Positions 32,527 to 44,264 are shown, numbered from the stretch's first letter. The stretch: 64,000 nt of DNA from Eunapius fragilis (GCA_963681505.1 OY811988.1:1054001-1118000), one strand, 5' to 3'. The notes: a model not told the origin generated them from the letters alone. Numbers and translations are program-made.

Positions 32527-35500
32527 ATGACAACGCCAGGTCTTCCACTTCCCGAAATTGGTGAAAATGGCGAGGCAGAGTTTGAACGCTCGTGGATAAA
32601 GTTCAAGCTAGTAGCGGCGGCCAACAAATGGGACGATGCAAAAGCCCTACTGATGTTACCTGCACTCCTCCGAGGTAAATTAGTAGAGATATACGTATCG
32701 CTTCCTGACGAGAAAAAGGTCGACCTGGATACACTTAAGAGGGCACTAAAGGAGAGCGCTGGTCTTACCCGTGACCAGCTGTCCTTGTCTAAAGCTTTCT
32801 CCGAACGGAAGCAAGGGGTGCAGGAAAAGGTCGCAGATTTCGAAAGGGGGTTAAAAAAACTATTTCAAGAAGCCTATCCCGACGAGAAGATAACCACCTC
32901 AACCGTTCTATTACAACACTTTCTGGCTGGTCTGCGACCACAAATCACCAGGCAGATTCTGTTGCGGGGTTCACCAGAGGACATAGCGGAGGCTATTGAA
33001 GCAGCCATTTCCATCGAGCGTGCTTTGTCATTTGCAGACGAATCTCCGACTATGGTGCATGCAGTTGGAGCGACAGGAGGGCATGCTGATCATGGTGAGC
33101 ACAAGCTGTTGGAGCAGGTTCTCCATCGCCTGGAGGCTTTGGAGTCTCGTTTTTCCAGACAGGAGGAACCTCAGCAATCTGATAAACGGCCGCGTCGAAG
33201 GTGCTACAGGTGTGGCAAGGAAGGTCATATACGACGGAACTGCCCATTAAACAGGTACTCAGAACGGGACACTGGCGGTCCACGTCATGGTGAACAACTA
33301 CCTGATAAATCTGCAACCATGAATAAGGTGTGTGGTGTGAACTATGCGACGCTACAAGTGCATGGGATGTTGGGTAATGATCCTATAGATTTCTTAGTCG
33401 ACTCAGGTGCAGCTGTGTCTGTGGTCACTAATGATATTCTTCCCGCCAGCATCCGTACACGAATTATTAGAGAAGCACCTCATACAGTGGGTGCAAATGG
33501 CAGTGCTTTGGATGTACTAGGTCGTTTGGAGATTCCAATCACACTTGGACAATTTTGTGCACCACATGAATTTATAGTAGTACGGCATCTTACTGTCCAT
33601 TGTTTATTGGGTATGGATTTATTGCATCGTTACGGAGCTGTAATTGACTGTGTTAAAAATACACTGTCATTGTCACCAGTTTCAAACCCTCTGCCCCTTG
33701 AATCCAAGGGTAACTCACCAACGATTGTGTCGAATGTGACCATTTCTGAAACTGTGGAGATTCCTGCTAGATCTAAAATGCTTATCAGTGGAACCTTGGC
33801 ATACCCTAGCATGTTGGTTGGCCAGGAGGGTTTATTGGAGCCTACCTACAAAGGTCAGGGAAAACTACTTGTGTCACGGAGCCTGAACACTGTGAGCCAT
33901 GACAACCAATTGATGGTGGGGGTAGTTAATATTGGTCAAGCTCCCATAACACTGTATTCTGGAACCACAATAGCTAGTTTCAGCCCAAACATACCTGTAC
34001 ATCCCATCAGCCAGACGGATCGGGATATGATGAATGCTACTATGCCCAACATAGATCTCAATGGTACAGAGCTCAATGATTCACAAAGACGAGAGTTGGA
34101 GGCTTTGATTTCAGAGTTTCGAGACATATTTGTGTCGCCGGGGCAATCCTTAGGTCGGACATCTACTATCAAGCACTCCATCAGAGTGGAAGGCCCCCCT
34201 GTTCGGCAACCGTTACGACGCATTCCTTTTGCTCTACAAGACACAGTGCGAGCAGAAGTCCAGAAAATGCTGAAACAAGGCGTTATCAAAGAAAGTTCCA
34301 GTCCATGGTCTTCTCCAGTGTTAATGGTGAAGAAGAAAGATGGCACATGGAGATTCTGTGTTGATTATCGGAAACTCAATGCCATTACTCACAAGGATGC
34401 TTACCCATTACCAAGGATCGACGAGACTTTGGAATCACTCTCTGGATCCCAGTTTTTCACCACACTGGATCTAGCATCAGGGTATTGGCAGGTTGAGGTA
34501 GAAGAAGGAGATAAAGAAAAAACTGCCTTTTCTACACGAGAGGGCCACTTTGAATTTAATGTTATGCCTTTTGGTTTAACCAATGCACCAGCCACCTTTG
34601 AGAGACTCATGGAGTGTGTTCTGGCAGGTCTTACTTATGAACAGTGCTTAGTGTACCTGGACGACATAGTTGTATTTAGCACAACATTTCCTCAGCATCT
34701 TGAACGTCTGACAACTGTCTTTCAGCATCTACGTAAGGCTGGTCTTACACTTAAGCCTGAAAAGTGCCACTTTGCACGGAAGGAGATTCGTTATCTGGGC
34801 CACATTGTGTCCAGTAAGGGAGTCCAAGCTGACCCAGATAAGTTAAAGGCCATAACATCATATCCTGCCCCACATGACATCAAGGAGCTTAGGCAGTTTC
34901 TTGGATTGAGTAATTATTACCGTCGATTTATTGAGCACTACTCAGATATCACGGAACCCCTACACAAACTTACTCGGAAGTCTGGAGCTGGTTATCAGTG
35001 GTCAGATGAATGTAACAATGCATTCAGAGTCTTGAAACAAAGACTGACAACTCCACCAATCCTGGCATATCCAAATTTCGCTTATCCATTTATACTGGCA
35101 ACTGATGCTTCAGGAACCGCCTTAGGAGGAATCCTAAGCCAGACAATCAATGGTAGCGAGCAAGTGATAGCATACTGGAGCCGTCAAATGAATAAAGCAG
35201 AGAGAAGGTATTCAACAATTGAAAGAGAAGCATTAGCAGTAGTAGCAGCAGTTAAGGAATTTTATCCCTACCTCTATGGCCGGTCATTTACATTGCTCAC
35301 CGATCACAATCCACTGACATCACTGCAAGGGCTCAAAGATACAGGAGGACGACTGACTAGGTGGCTCCTCTATCTTCAGCAATTCGACATGAAGGTGTTG
35401 TACAGGCCAGGGAGGTGCAATGGGAATGCTGATACAATGTCACGAAGACCCGATGACAGTGCGGACCAGGTTGCTGTAGTAAATGAAATAACCTGTCTAA

Positions 35501-37071
35501 GTAACACAGACATGGTGTGACAAGAACAAGCGAATGATGTCTACATTGCAGAAATTATGCAGAAGCTTCAGACAAATGGGAGCAACCGTAAACAAGGAGA
35601 ATACCTTCTGAAGGAAGGACTTCTAATGAGACAACAGGGAGGAAGTGGTGGTTCACGCACACAGCTAGTGGTTCCTGTGACTCTAAGACAAATGGTCCTG
35701 GAAGAACTCCACGACAAATCAGGACATTTAGGAATTCATAAGACCTTGGAGAAGGTTAAAGAACGCTTCTTTTGGGAAGGATGTGAACAAGATGTCCGAA
35801 ATATTGTCCAACAATGTGAGCGGTGTCAAAAAAGAACTAACCCGGTTCCAACTCAGCATGCTCCCATTGGCACTATTGAGAGCAATCATCCATTTGAGAA
35901 GCTCTCATGGGACATTATGGGTCCATTGCCAGCTGCAGCAAGTGGATGCAGGTATGTCCTGGTGGTGACAGATCTGTTTACGAAATGGGTTGAAGCATTC
36001 CCATTGAAGTCCACAGACAGTGTCACACTTGCGAGGGTACTGGTTGATGAAGTTATTTGTCGCTATGGTGTGCCACATTATCTGCATAGTGATCAAGGGG
36101 CTAACTTCGTGAGTGCAGTTATACAGTCCCTCTGTTCAAGGCTGGGGATAAAACGGACACAGACTACCCCTTACCATCCACAAGGGAACGGACAGGTGGA
36201 GCGTTTCAACCGAACCTTGGAAGCGATGCTCTCTAAGGTTGTTGCAGAGCACCAGAAAGACTGGGATGAACATCTGCAGACTGTCCTGTTTGCTTATCGA
36301 ACAGCAGTTCATGACTCTACTGGGTTTACTCCTTTTTCTGTAATGTTTGGTCGCTCACCTACCTTACCAGTGGATGTGATTTTGGGTCGTACACAGCAAG
36401 ACCACTGCACACAGCTCCCTCACTATGTGCGAAAACTACAACAATCTGTAAAAGCGGCATTTTCTGAGGTACGTCAGAGACTTGTTTCAGCTCATCAACA
36501 TCAGAAAAAATCTGCAGAGGCCCACAGTAAATCAAGAAGTGAAGAAACTCAATTTCAGATTGGCGACATAGTATGGTTGTACACCCCTGCTGTTAAGAGT
36601 GGTTTGAGTCGCAAGTTGTCGTCTTTCTGGCGAGGTCCCTATACAGTCATCGATAAAATCAGTACTGTTAACTATAGAGTGCAATTGATTGGCAGTACGA
36701 AATGCCTGATTGTGCATTGTAACCGCTTAAAGTCCTACAATGGATGCCCAAAAGAAGTTGAGACCAACTTGACTGAGGAAGAACCGAAGTCTCAGGAGAA
36801 GAATGTCGCACAAGATCATGCAGGCTACACATGGGTTGAGTGTGAGGATGATGTGAATCATGGAGGAGAGGAGATTGAAAGAGACCTGGTGGAAAATGAA
36901 CCTGTGACACAGGGTCCTGTGGAACAGTTGTTGGAGGCAAATGTACCTCTGCCCGCAGATCAAGTAAAGGACACAGCCCCTGAAGTCACTGCCGAAGCAC
37001 AAAGTAACAGGAGGTACCCGTGTCGCAACCATCGACTGCCAGAACGATACCGAGATTACATTCGTTATTGA
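32527..37071 (+). CDS. Gag-Pol polyprotein interrupted by one in-frame UGA
   Basis: ATG at 32527, 997 codons to UGA at 35518-35520. The same frame then continues with no other stop to 37071. Gag (1-220) ends in one CCHC knuckle (CYRCGKEGHIRRNC). Protease has DFLVDSGAAVSVV, RT has FCVDYRKLN and VYLDDIVVFS, RNase H has ATDASGTALGGILS and TDHNPL. After the UGA come the integrase finger (HDKSGHLGIHK...CERCQKR), the DDE core (WDIMGPLP; HSDQGANF; GQVERFNRTL), a GPY/F module (FWRGPYTVIDKI) and an acidic tail. The stop falls exactly between RNase H and integrase. It is either one nonsense mutation or a readthrough site; context is GTG UGA CAA. Confidence 0.95.
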
Positions 37072-37109
37072 CGTCTTGTGAGGACACAAGACACTTATGG
37101 AGGGGGTGA

Positions 37110-37240
37110 TGTAACGGAAGTACAAAGTGCAGGTGTCACGTGCTCGAACTAGATATATACGTGTGTATTGAATGTTTTAGGGAGTCTCTCTTTTTCTCTG
37201 GTTGTCTGTACCTCCCTCTTGTTATCTTATTAGTGTTACA
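37110..37240 (+). repeat. 3' LTR, 131 bp
   Basis: Matches the 5' LTR throughout by eye. Confidence 0.95.
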
Positions 37241-37244
37241 CCTG

Positions 37245-37348
37245 CTTAACTGCAGTACCATGGCTTCAGACTCTTGCACTTTCTTTGTTAACTGCACAAT
37301 AGCTGGCGATGGTGACACTGCTGACACACACTGCTCATTGTCCTGGTT
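37245..37348 (-). pseudogene. Displaced Gag segment of the minus-strand Gypsy
   Basis: Reads CVSAVSPSPAIVQLTKKVQE then SEAMVLQLSR and joins in frame with QVQMLRNELSK at 32371 if the inserted element (32376-37240) and one CCTG copy are removed. It ends abruptly at about 37348 against plus-strand integrase sequence, a deletion or recombination junction. Confidence 0.7.
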
Positions 37349-38791
37349 ACAGCTGTTTTCAAAGTGGGTAGAGATAAAACCGATGCACGTTTCCACTGCT
37401 GCAGTAACGATAAAAGCATTGCGGGAAACTTTCTGCCGTTTTGGTTTGCCACGAGTCATAGTCTCGGACAATGGCCCCCAGTTCATATAGCCTCTGAATT
37501 TAAAGACTTCTGCACTGCCAATAACATCACACACATTCATTCGACCCAGTATCACCCAAAAACAAATGGACTGGCGGAACAGGCAGTTAGGACCTTTAAG
37601 GAGCGCTTCTCAGCTACAAGGATGCATAGTGAGGATTTAGATCTGACACTGCAACGTTTCTTGATTTCCCGCTACAGAAACACACCCCACAAGTCAACAG
37701 GCCGCTCACCAGCTAAATTGTTGCTGGGTCGAAGAATTAGAACAAAGTTGGACCTCTTGAAACCAGATATAAACCACTACATGGACAAAGCTTTAACTCA
37801 GCAAAAAGTATATCATGATACTAAGGCCAAATTTTCATCCTTCTCAATAGGAGATTTAGTTTGGGTTGAACGACCAGAAGCTAGGAAAAGGATACGAAAG
37901 AGGTTTTGTTATGAGGAAAACTGGACCACTATCATACATTGTGAATGTTAATGGAATTGAACGCAGTAAGCATGCCGACCAGCTAAGGACGAGAGTGGCA
38001 GAATCGGATGTAGATAGTGAGGAAGCAGAGGTCACACACCCCAACACTGCAGCAGAACCGGAACCGGAGTCCCAAAATCTAGAACAGCTCCTGCACCCAC
38101 ACACTCCTCAACCTGTCTATCATCCAAGGAGGCAAAACCTGGACCCTGTTTCCCAACCCCCACCCTCTATGCAGGATCTTTCAGTTAGACAACAAGGCAA
38201 TTATCAGCCAAACGCAATACACGAACCACAACAAGATCAGTTAGAGGCAGAGGAAAGGCCAGAACCTGAGAGTGTCTCAGATCAAACAGTGAAAGAGCCT
38301 AGGAAGGAGCTACCCAAGGGTTCAGTGCCGGATTTAGGGGGGGGCAAACGGGGCGGCTGCCCAGGGCCCACGGCTTTTTGAGGGGGCCCCACTGTTCTCA
38401 TAATAATGATATTCATGTTTTTTAGGTTTATAATAACTCATACTAAAATTACTAACTAGTGTTAATTGAGCGAATTAACATGCATATGGAGCCGAAGCAA
38501 GAGACCGAAAATAGAAGTGCGCGAAGTGGAGCATCGAAACGAAAGAAGCGGAGGGGGGGGGGGGGGGCCACCAAGTATAATTGCCCAGGGCCCACGACTG
38601 TCTAAATCCGGCGCTGCAAGGGTTGGCCTCAAGGTCCTCAGCATAGCCTGGAGGGGGAGGCAAGTAATCAGGTGGATCAAAGTTCTAACAACGTACCACC
38701 AGCAAGTATCTCAGAACAGCGTCCACAAAGAACCAGAAGACCTCCATCTCGACCATATGACAAGTACCTGTGGGATCCTAAAGCAAAATAA
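37349..38791 (+). pseudogene. Gypsy integrase 3' half, frameshifted and split by a hAT MITE
   Basis: Starts in mid-integrase (LFSKWVEIKPMHVSTAAVT), then GLPRVIVSDNGPQF, HPKTNGLAEQAVRTFKERF, and a C-terminal Pro/Glu-rich tail ending PYDKYLWDPKAK (TAA 38789-38791). Frame changes occur near 37487 and 37867. An 8-bp-flanked MITE interrupts the tail at 38323. A purine tract (AAAAGGGAGAGGCAGGAT) follows the stop, so a 3' LTR probably begins just after 38808, but I cannot fix its ends. The family differs from both neighbours and is closer to the 21-kb element. Confidence 0.8.
38323..38616. mobile_element. hAT-type MITE, 294 bp, perfect 8-bp TSD
   Basis: Ends CAGTGCCGGATTTAGG and (inverted) CAGCGCCGGATTTAGAC. 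Flanked by CAAGGGTT at 38315-38322 and 38617-38624. The 8-bp duplication and CAGxG termini are hAT hallmarks. The interior has a duplicated GCCCAGGGCCCACG in opposite contexts and a G15 tract (38553-38567). Confidence 0.9.
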
Positions 38792-40054
38792 AAGGGAGAG
38801 GCAGGATTAGGGAAATGACTATACTAGTTTAATAACTTAACTATTTAGGGTGTTGTGCTGTAATTAGAATTGTTCATTTATTAGTCTGATGTGAGATGGT
38901 TTCCTTACAATGTTCTTCTATTCAATCCTGCTAAGAGACGCTAGGTGTGAAAGAAAAAGCAATCCACCACAGAGGGGCGCTGTAAAAATCTGCCTGTGAT
39001 GAAGCCGCTAACCTTCACAGATCAATGCAGTTTTCTTCAACTGGGGTGACACAACCGTAGGCAACCGATTGACCTGCAAGGCATATGACACGCGGGGTAA
39101 AACAAAAAACCTCATCGTGTTATTGTCATACCTTGATTGGCTTGTTTGTTTCAGAGCCTTACTAGAAAACACATACCTATGTCAAGTGCAATATTTATCA
39201 GTATGCAGCGCAACATGCACCCTTTAAACGAAGTGCGCCACTTACCAGTACGTCGCAGAATGAATGGCTACCAGCAGCAAACGTACGCGTGTAAAACGTG
39301 CCCCTCCTGAGGGCTGCAAAAAATATAAAAAGGCAGAATACGTACGATGAGATTTCTATCTCACCATAGTTTTGTATAGAACACGGGATTAACGAAACAT
39401 GTCTCAAACAGTCATTTTGCCAAAAAGGTCATTTACTGGCGGAAACGAAAATATAGCAGAATCATCAGGGCACTTTGTGAGCATTCAGAACAATTAGAGG
39501 ATATTATGAACAACTCAATGTGCGTTACGTACATTTGAGACTGAGTACGATCGAGGTCCATTTTTGTTTGCGATGCCCGTGAACTCCCCGTTGGTCTCAT
39601 AAAATACCTGATATGCGATCATACGTAATCAGACGCCTCAATTGCTGTGCAATAGAGTGTACTGGCTAAACTTCAGGAGAGTTGAACTGCAAAAACAGGC
39701 ATATGTGGCACCTTCCGACTAATTTTCAAAAAAGTGAGTTCAACAAAATAGGCCGAAAACGTATTCGATTCTCGTGGATGCGGTGTTAATAAAATGAGAC
39801 AGATAATCATTTCTATTTCTCTCAAAAGAAATATTTATAGCATCCTATATACAACATTTGATTGATAGCATTTAAGCATTGGCAAAGATACAATTTCATA
39901 GTGCATCATACATATACAGTTCAGCGTCATTTAAATACACAAATATCAATAATTACTTTTCCTAGGTTTTAAGATAAATGTCCCTGCTTGTTATCCTGCA
40001 ATGGGGATTACAAACAACATAGATTAGACTCAAGATTAACAATAATAGTAACTC
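38792..40054. other. No gene recognised; probable LTR remnant at the left
   Basis: The first ~150 bp may be the 3' LTR of the Gypsy fragment above. The rest shows no domain or repeat I can support. Confidence 0.3.
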
Positions 40055-40485
40055 TCACAGTGAAGTTGTGGTGACACAAGCTGCTGCATCCTCTGCATTT
40101 AATTCTGTAATCATGTTCTCAATCAAATAGGCATCATGTTCGGGCACGATTTTCACACCAGGTTGAACAGAACTGCAAGTTGTGCGTTATTAATGTCCTA
40201 AACCATAAGGAATTTCACCAGTTCGCGGTTTGCCGCCCAAAAATCACAGCAATGAGTTCGATTCAAAATCTGTAGAATTATTGTAATGGAGCCAGCTGTA
40301 ATGTACTAGTATTTTTCACACCATTCGCCTTGAAACGAGCTCATCTCGTCCTTCGATCCAAAGGCACACTTAGGTAAAAGTAAAGACTTCGGGGGGTGAA
40401 ATTTCTCTGGCATCGATGCAATCGATAAGCCAGTGGGCTTAGTCAAAGAGGACGATGGTAGCGATGACGACAGGTGCTGATCCAT
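40055..40485 (-). pseudogene. TTF/ZMYM-like hAT N-terminal fragment and terminal exon
   Basis: Minus strand. ATG at 40483-40485 opens a 59-codon frame with LSIASMPEKFHPPKSLLLPK, then CAFGSKDEMSSFQGEWCEKY, then TAG. Just beyond, in another frame, comes WLHYNNSTDF. FG.K...SFQ..W..KY.WLHY is the start of the TTF-type zinc finger found in hAT transposases and ZMYM-like genes (family knowledge). A separate exon after TTGCAG, 40055-40172, reads PGVKIVPEHDAYLIENMITE then LNAEDAAACVTTTSL and stop. The zinc ligands that should follow are absent, so this is a short or decayed gene. Confidence 0.4.
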
Positions 40486-40638
40486 TGGTGTGTTTAGTTA
40501 CAGTAATTTAATTAACTGGCGGCATTGATGTACACGTATAGCGATAATTTATGCGTGCGCGTATTACATACACATGAATGTATACTGCGTTTTCTATTCA
40601 CAGCAACCAACATTACCTCTGTGTTTAATTTTAATAAT

Positions 40639-40930
40639 AACAAGTAAATAAAAACATTCTCTAACGAGAGAGTTGTTGGTATATAGGATTGACCAATGGT
40701 GGTGTAAAAAGCATGGAAACAAGAGTGACAGAAATATTATTGGAAAATTGAAATAGGCCTATATTTAGCCCATTATTCAGGCATGTGTGTTGTATTGTGT
40801 GCTAAATATAGGTCTATTCAATTTTCCAATAATATTTCTGTCATTCTTGTTTCCATGCTTTTTACACCACCATTGGTCAATCCTATATACCAACAACTCT
40901 CTTGTTAGAGAATGTTTTTATTTACTTGTT
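40639..40930. repeat. Foldback hairpin element, two ~130-bp arms
   Basis: AACAAGTAAATAAAAACATT through ATATTTAGC is repeated inverted from 40801 to 40930 with only a few differences; the loop is about 31 bp. No coding sequence. A diverged single arm sits at 9775-9900. Confidence 0.9.
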
Positions 40931-41007
40931 TCATAAGTTCTTTTTCACCCTGTCATAGCAGTATCATAGTCAATAATCAAATGTAGGAAGAGGATGGATG
41001 ATCCCCT

Positions 41008-41277
41008 TTATCTCTTAATGCAAGAACAAATAACACTAATAGTACTGCTGGTGGTGGGGGCAGCACTGATGGTGCAGGCAGGAGCGCCAGTGGAGGCAGC
41101 GCTGGTGGTGCCGGCAGGAGTAGCTACTGGTAGTGGTGTGGGCAGTGCTGCTGGTGGTGGTGGCAGAAGCGGGGCTTCTGGAGGTGGTGGGGTGAAGGGA
41201 AGAGGAGTTGGAGGATGAATGTACTCTTCCTCCTCCGACCCCTCGTTGGTGAAAAACCCGCGAAGGTCGTCAGCCAT
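41008..41277 (-). CDS. Unrecognised acidic/Pro-rich N-terminal ORF
   Basis: ATG at 41277 on the minus strand; MADDLRGFFTNEGSEEEEYI is followed by a Pro/Ala/Thr-rich low-complexity stretch (PPPPEAPLLPPPP) to a stop after CSCIKR. The first ~25 residues look like a real N terminus, possibly of a transposon gene. The rest may be microsatellite-driven (GGTGGT repeats). Confidence 0.3.
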   Translation of the reverse strand: MADDLRGFFTNEGSEEEEYIHPPTPLPFTPPPPEAPLLPPPPAALPTPLPVATPAGTTSAASTGAPACTISAAPTTSSTISVICSCIKR

Positions 41278-42113
41278 CTACATATACGTAACAGAGAGTA
41301 TGATTAAATTTTTACTTCTTTATTTTTTAAAGCAAAGTGCAGAGCCTTTACACATCTACATAGAGTATTATTAAATTTTTACCTCTTTTTGCTAGCGGAT
41401 GAGTAGCTTTTATATCTGCAAAGCCTTACACGTGTGCAGACTGTGCTATAATTAAATTAGTCCAATTCCATCATATTATTGAGAGGGAGGGAAGGGGTGT
41501 ATGTGTGTCAGTTGTGCTAAAATTCTATTGGTCAAATTTGATCCAGTAAAAATGGTCCCATCTAAACATGGAGGTGTAGCCTACATGCAGTTAAGCTGGG
41601 TAGTGTGTGAACTCAGGAAGTGAACTACATGGCAGTACATGGCAGCATGTAGATCGATCGATAAGGATATGTTCTCAGGTAAGGTCCTATCTGTGGGCAG
41701 GTCTGCAGCTTTATAAGTGTGGGCAGAAGGTCTGTTTTTATTTCACTACATAAATGTGAGTGTGCTGATAGAAGTACCTGATGGTGGCTTATCTTACTTA
41801 CTGCTGCACAGGCAGATCACTACCCCTAGGAATAGCTTTTTCAAGACCACCATTATACTCCATTGGTGCATGAGATTTGGGTTTATACAAGGAGTAGCTA
41901 TATGGGAAAAGGATGTAGTTGCAGCTATTTAGTTCTCAGCCCTTGCAACTGTAACTATATTCATACAGTTGCAACATTCACGGCTAGACAAGGCAGTCTT
42001 CAGATAAGGAAGCTTTATCAGATTAAAACAATAGACACTACTGTACACACAGTTGAGTCACCATGCATGCTTTACATGTAAAGTGAATGGTTTTGTGCAG
42101 ATCCGTGCTGTAC
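41278..42113. other. No gene recognised
   Basis: AT-rich, with short duplicated words near 41280-41400 (ATTAAATTTTTAC). No supportable frame. Confidence 0.3.
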
Positions 42114-42178
42114 ATAGTCGGGCGGGCCCTACTACCCACAGGTAGTAGGGTGACAAGGTAGTAGGGCCGCCCGACTAT
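42114..42178. repeat. GC-rich hairpin
   Basis: ATAGTCGGGCGGGCCCTACT and its inverted copy (ending CCGCCCGACTAT) give a ~20-bp stem with about a 22-bp loop that repeats GTAGTAGGG. It may be a tiny MITE or structured RNA; no terminal duplication identified. Confidence 0.6.
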
Positions 42179-42344
42179 GCTCTACAAATGTTGCATGCAC
42201 AGCTTTTTAATGTTAATACAACATGCCATAACATACCTTTGGGTGGTAGTGGTAGTTCTGTGACCCCTGCGGTACCGCGTCCTCTCGGCAGCACATTTAG
42301 CCAATCAGACAGCGGGATCATTTCAATACCGACTCTTTTCAGAT

Positions 42345-42700
42345 GCTTTAATGGTAGCTGATATTTCTCCCTATTAGCAGCGCGATTTCCCTTGAGGTCC
42401 TCTTCATATCGCCGCCTTTAGTTTTAGCAGCACGGTTCTCCTCGAGGTTCTTCATATCGCCGCCTTTGAGCAGCACGGTTCTCCTTGGGGTCCTCTTCGT
42501 ATCGCCACCTTTTAGCAGATCGCTTAGATTCAATATCGGCCTTGTAGCTGTCGCGTACAGAGGCCTTCTTTTTTTGGGGATTGGCCTTGTAGAGCGCTCA
42601 GGCTTTAGCTTTGTTCTTGTATTGCTTTGGAGGTATTCCGCTCGTTGCTTAGATCTCTTCTTTTGCATTTTTAGAAAAAGAACTTCACTATTAGCCAACG
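42345..42700 (-). pseudogene. Decayed exon of YKAD/RRRYEED tandem-repeat gene
   Basis: On the minus strand one frame reads ALYKANPQKKKASVRDSYKA, then DIESKRSAKRWRYEEDPKEN, then RAAQRRRYEE. Downstream repeats (GGCGATATGAAGA..CC) continue in other frames, with homologous 36-54-bp units repeated at least three times. This short-repeat family is one I associate with Amphimedon-like sponges and some cnidarians; its function is unknown to me. Indels between repeats and a stop in the upstream part indicate decay. Confidence 0.55.
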
Positions 42701-43127
42701 TAACAACTAATATATAAATTTAGTGCAGGTTAGAGTATTTATAACTGCCTAAAATTATTAATAAATAGAACTTGATATATGTATGTCTATATGACATGTA
42801 AGGATAACGTGCCGGTAAATTTCGAAGCGATTGGTACTATTCCCGTCCTCCAAAACCGTTCCTAGCTCGAGTTATACCTTCCTAAGAAGAAGACGATGAC
42901 GACGACGACGATCTTTGGGACTGGGCACGAGAAACAGGAAATTGTTTGTTTCTCTATAATCACACCGTTTTATGACACGGAACAAATGTAGAACTGTACA
43001 TCGTTGTGCTCTCATTCCATCGGGATAAAGAGATAAGCGATCCGTTTCTCCGTTGTCTCTCCAGATGCTAGTGAAGTTTTATTAATGACATTCATCAACC
43101 CTCAATCAATCCTATATTGAACCTGCT

Positions 43128-43183
43128 GCCGCAGGTTCAGATATCTTATTTTTAAAATATTGGTCCGGCAATTGCCGGACCTG
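43128..43183. repeat. Two adjacent perfect palindromes
   Basis: GAACCTGC TGCC GCAGGTTC (about 43120-43139) and GGTCCGGCAATTGCCGGACC (about 43163-43182) lie some 25 bp apart, separated by AT-rich sequence. No gene context. Confidence 0.55.
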
Positions 43184-43504
43184 CCCCCCCGGCTCCGGCG
43201 CCCGTGTACGCATTGCTGACGAACTTTGAGTGAGCGTGTTTGGAATAGTGAAGCAATGCTCACTCTCGAAGGAACCCTCATACCGCAGATATGTACGGTA
43301 AGTGTTCATACGGTAAGTGTTCACACTAGCTTTCATGTGTAATTACAGGCATTCACTTTTAGTTTTTTCTCAACCTCGTTGATTGTATAGGCAGCTGGAA
43401 AGCTAGATGGTTCCTCGTACATCCAGCTGCTAATTAGAAATGATGACTCAAATAAGCATCGCTATTACAGGTAAGAGAAAGGAATGTAATGTATGTACTT
43501 CCAT

Positions 43505-44130
43505 ACCACAATGGTGCAACCATGCTACAACCATGCTACAACCATGTTCCCCCCCTAGTTCCACAACCATGTTCTCCCCTTGTGCCACAACCATGTTCTC
43601 CCCTTGTGCCACAACCATGTCCCCCCCTTGCATCACAATGATGTTCCTCCCTTGTGCCACAACCATGTTCTCCACGTGCATCACAATGATGTTCCCCCTT
43701 ACGTCACAACCATGTTCCCCTTACGTCACAACAATGTTCCCCCCTTGTGCCACAACCATGTTCTCCCCTTGTGCCACAACCATGTTACCCCCGTGCCTCA
43801 CAACAATGTTCCCTCCTTACGTCACAATCATGTTCCTCCCTTGTGCCACATCCATGTTCCTCCCTTGTGCCACAACCATGTTCTCCCTTTGTGCCACAAC
43901 CATGTTCTCCCCTTGTGCCACAACCATGTTCTCCCTTTGTGCCACAACCATGTTCCTCCCTTGTGCCATAACCATTATCTCCCCTTGTGCCACAACCATG
44001 TTATCCCCTTGCATCACAACGATGTTCCCCCATTATGTCACAACCATGTTCCTCCCTCATGCCGCAACCATGTTCCTCCCTTGTGCCACAACCATGTTCA
44101 CCCGTTGTGCCACAACCATGTTCCTCCCGC
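43505..44130. repeat. 24-bp minisatellite (CCACAACCATGTTC core)
   Basis: About 25 degenerate copies of CCTTGTGCCACAACCATGTT plus CTCC. Because the unit is divisible by three, frames are open on both strands (CATTMFSP on plus, EHGCGTRE on minus). I treat the 325-codon frame at 43440-44417 as a minisatellite artefact, not a protein. Confidence 0.85.
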
Positions 44131-44264
44131 TCCATTGCACACACCAATGTCACTTTGCATTGCACATACAACCACCTCTTCTCCATACTATAGCAATTAT
44201 GACATCCTCTACAGCAACTATGTTACATCCATTCATTATCATATCCATCGTTTCCATTGCCTTA

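Larger units (their letters stand above)
32376..37240 (+). mobile_element. Full-length Ty3/Gypsy, identical 131-bp LTRs, TSD CCTG
   Basis: LTRs 32376-32506 and 37110-37240 appear identical. The 4-bp duplication CCTG (32372-32375, 37241-37244) frames the element. The primer-binding site starts at 32508, and a purine tract (TATGGAGGGGG) precedes the 3' LTR. Gag, protease, RT, RNase H and integrase are all present with one in-frame UGA. It inserted into the Gag of the minus-strand Gypsy in opposite orientation and is the youngest layer of this nest. Confidence 0.95.

Noticed and set aside
43505-44130. CRISPR-like array of short repeats
   Set aside because: The repeats are contiguous and degenerate, with no unique spacers, no leader and no cas genes; this is a eukaryotic minisatellite.
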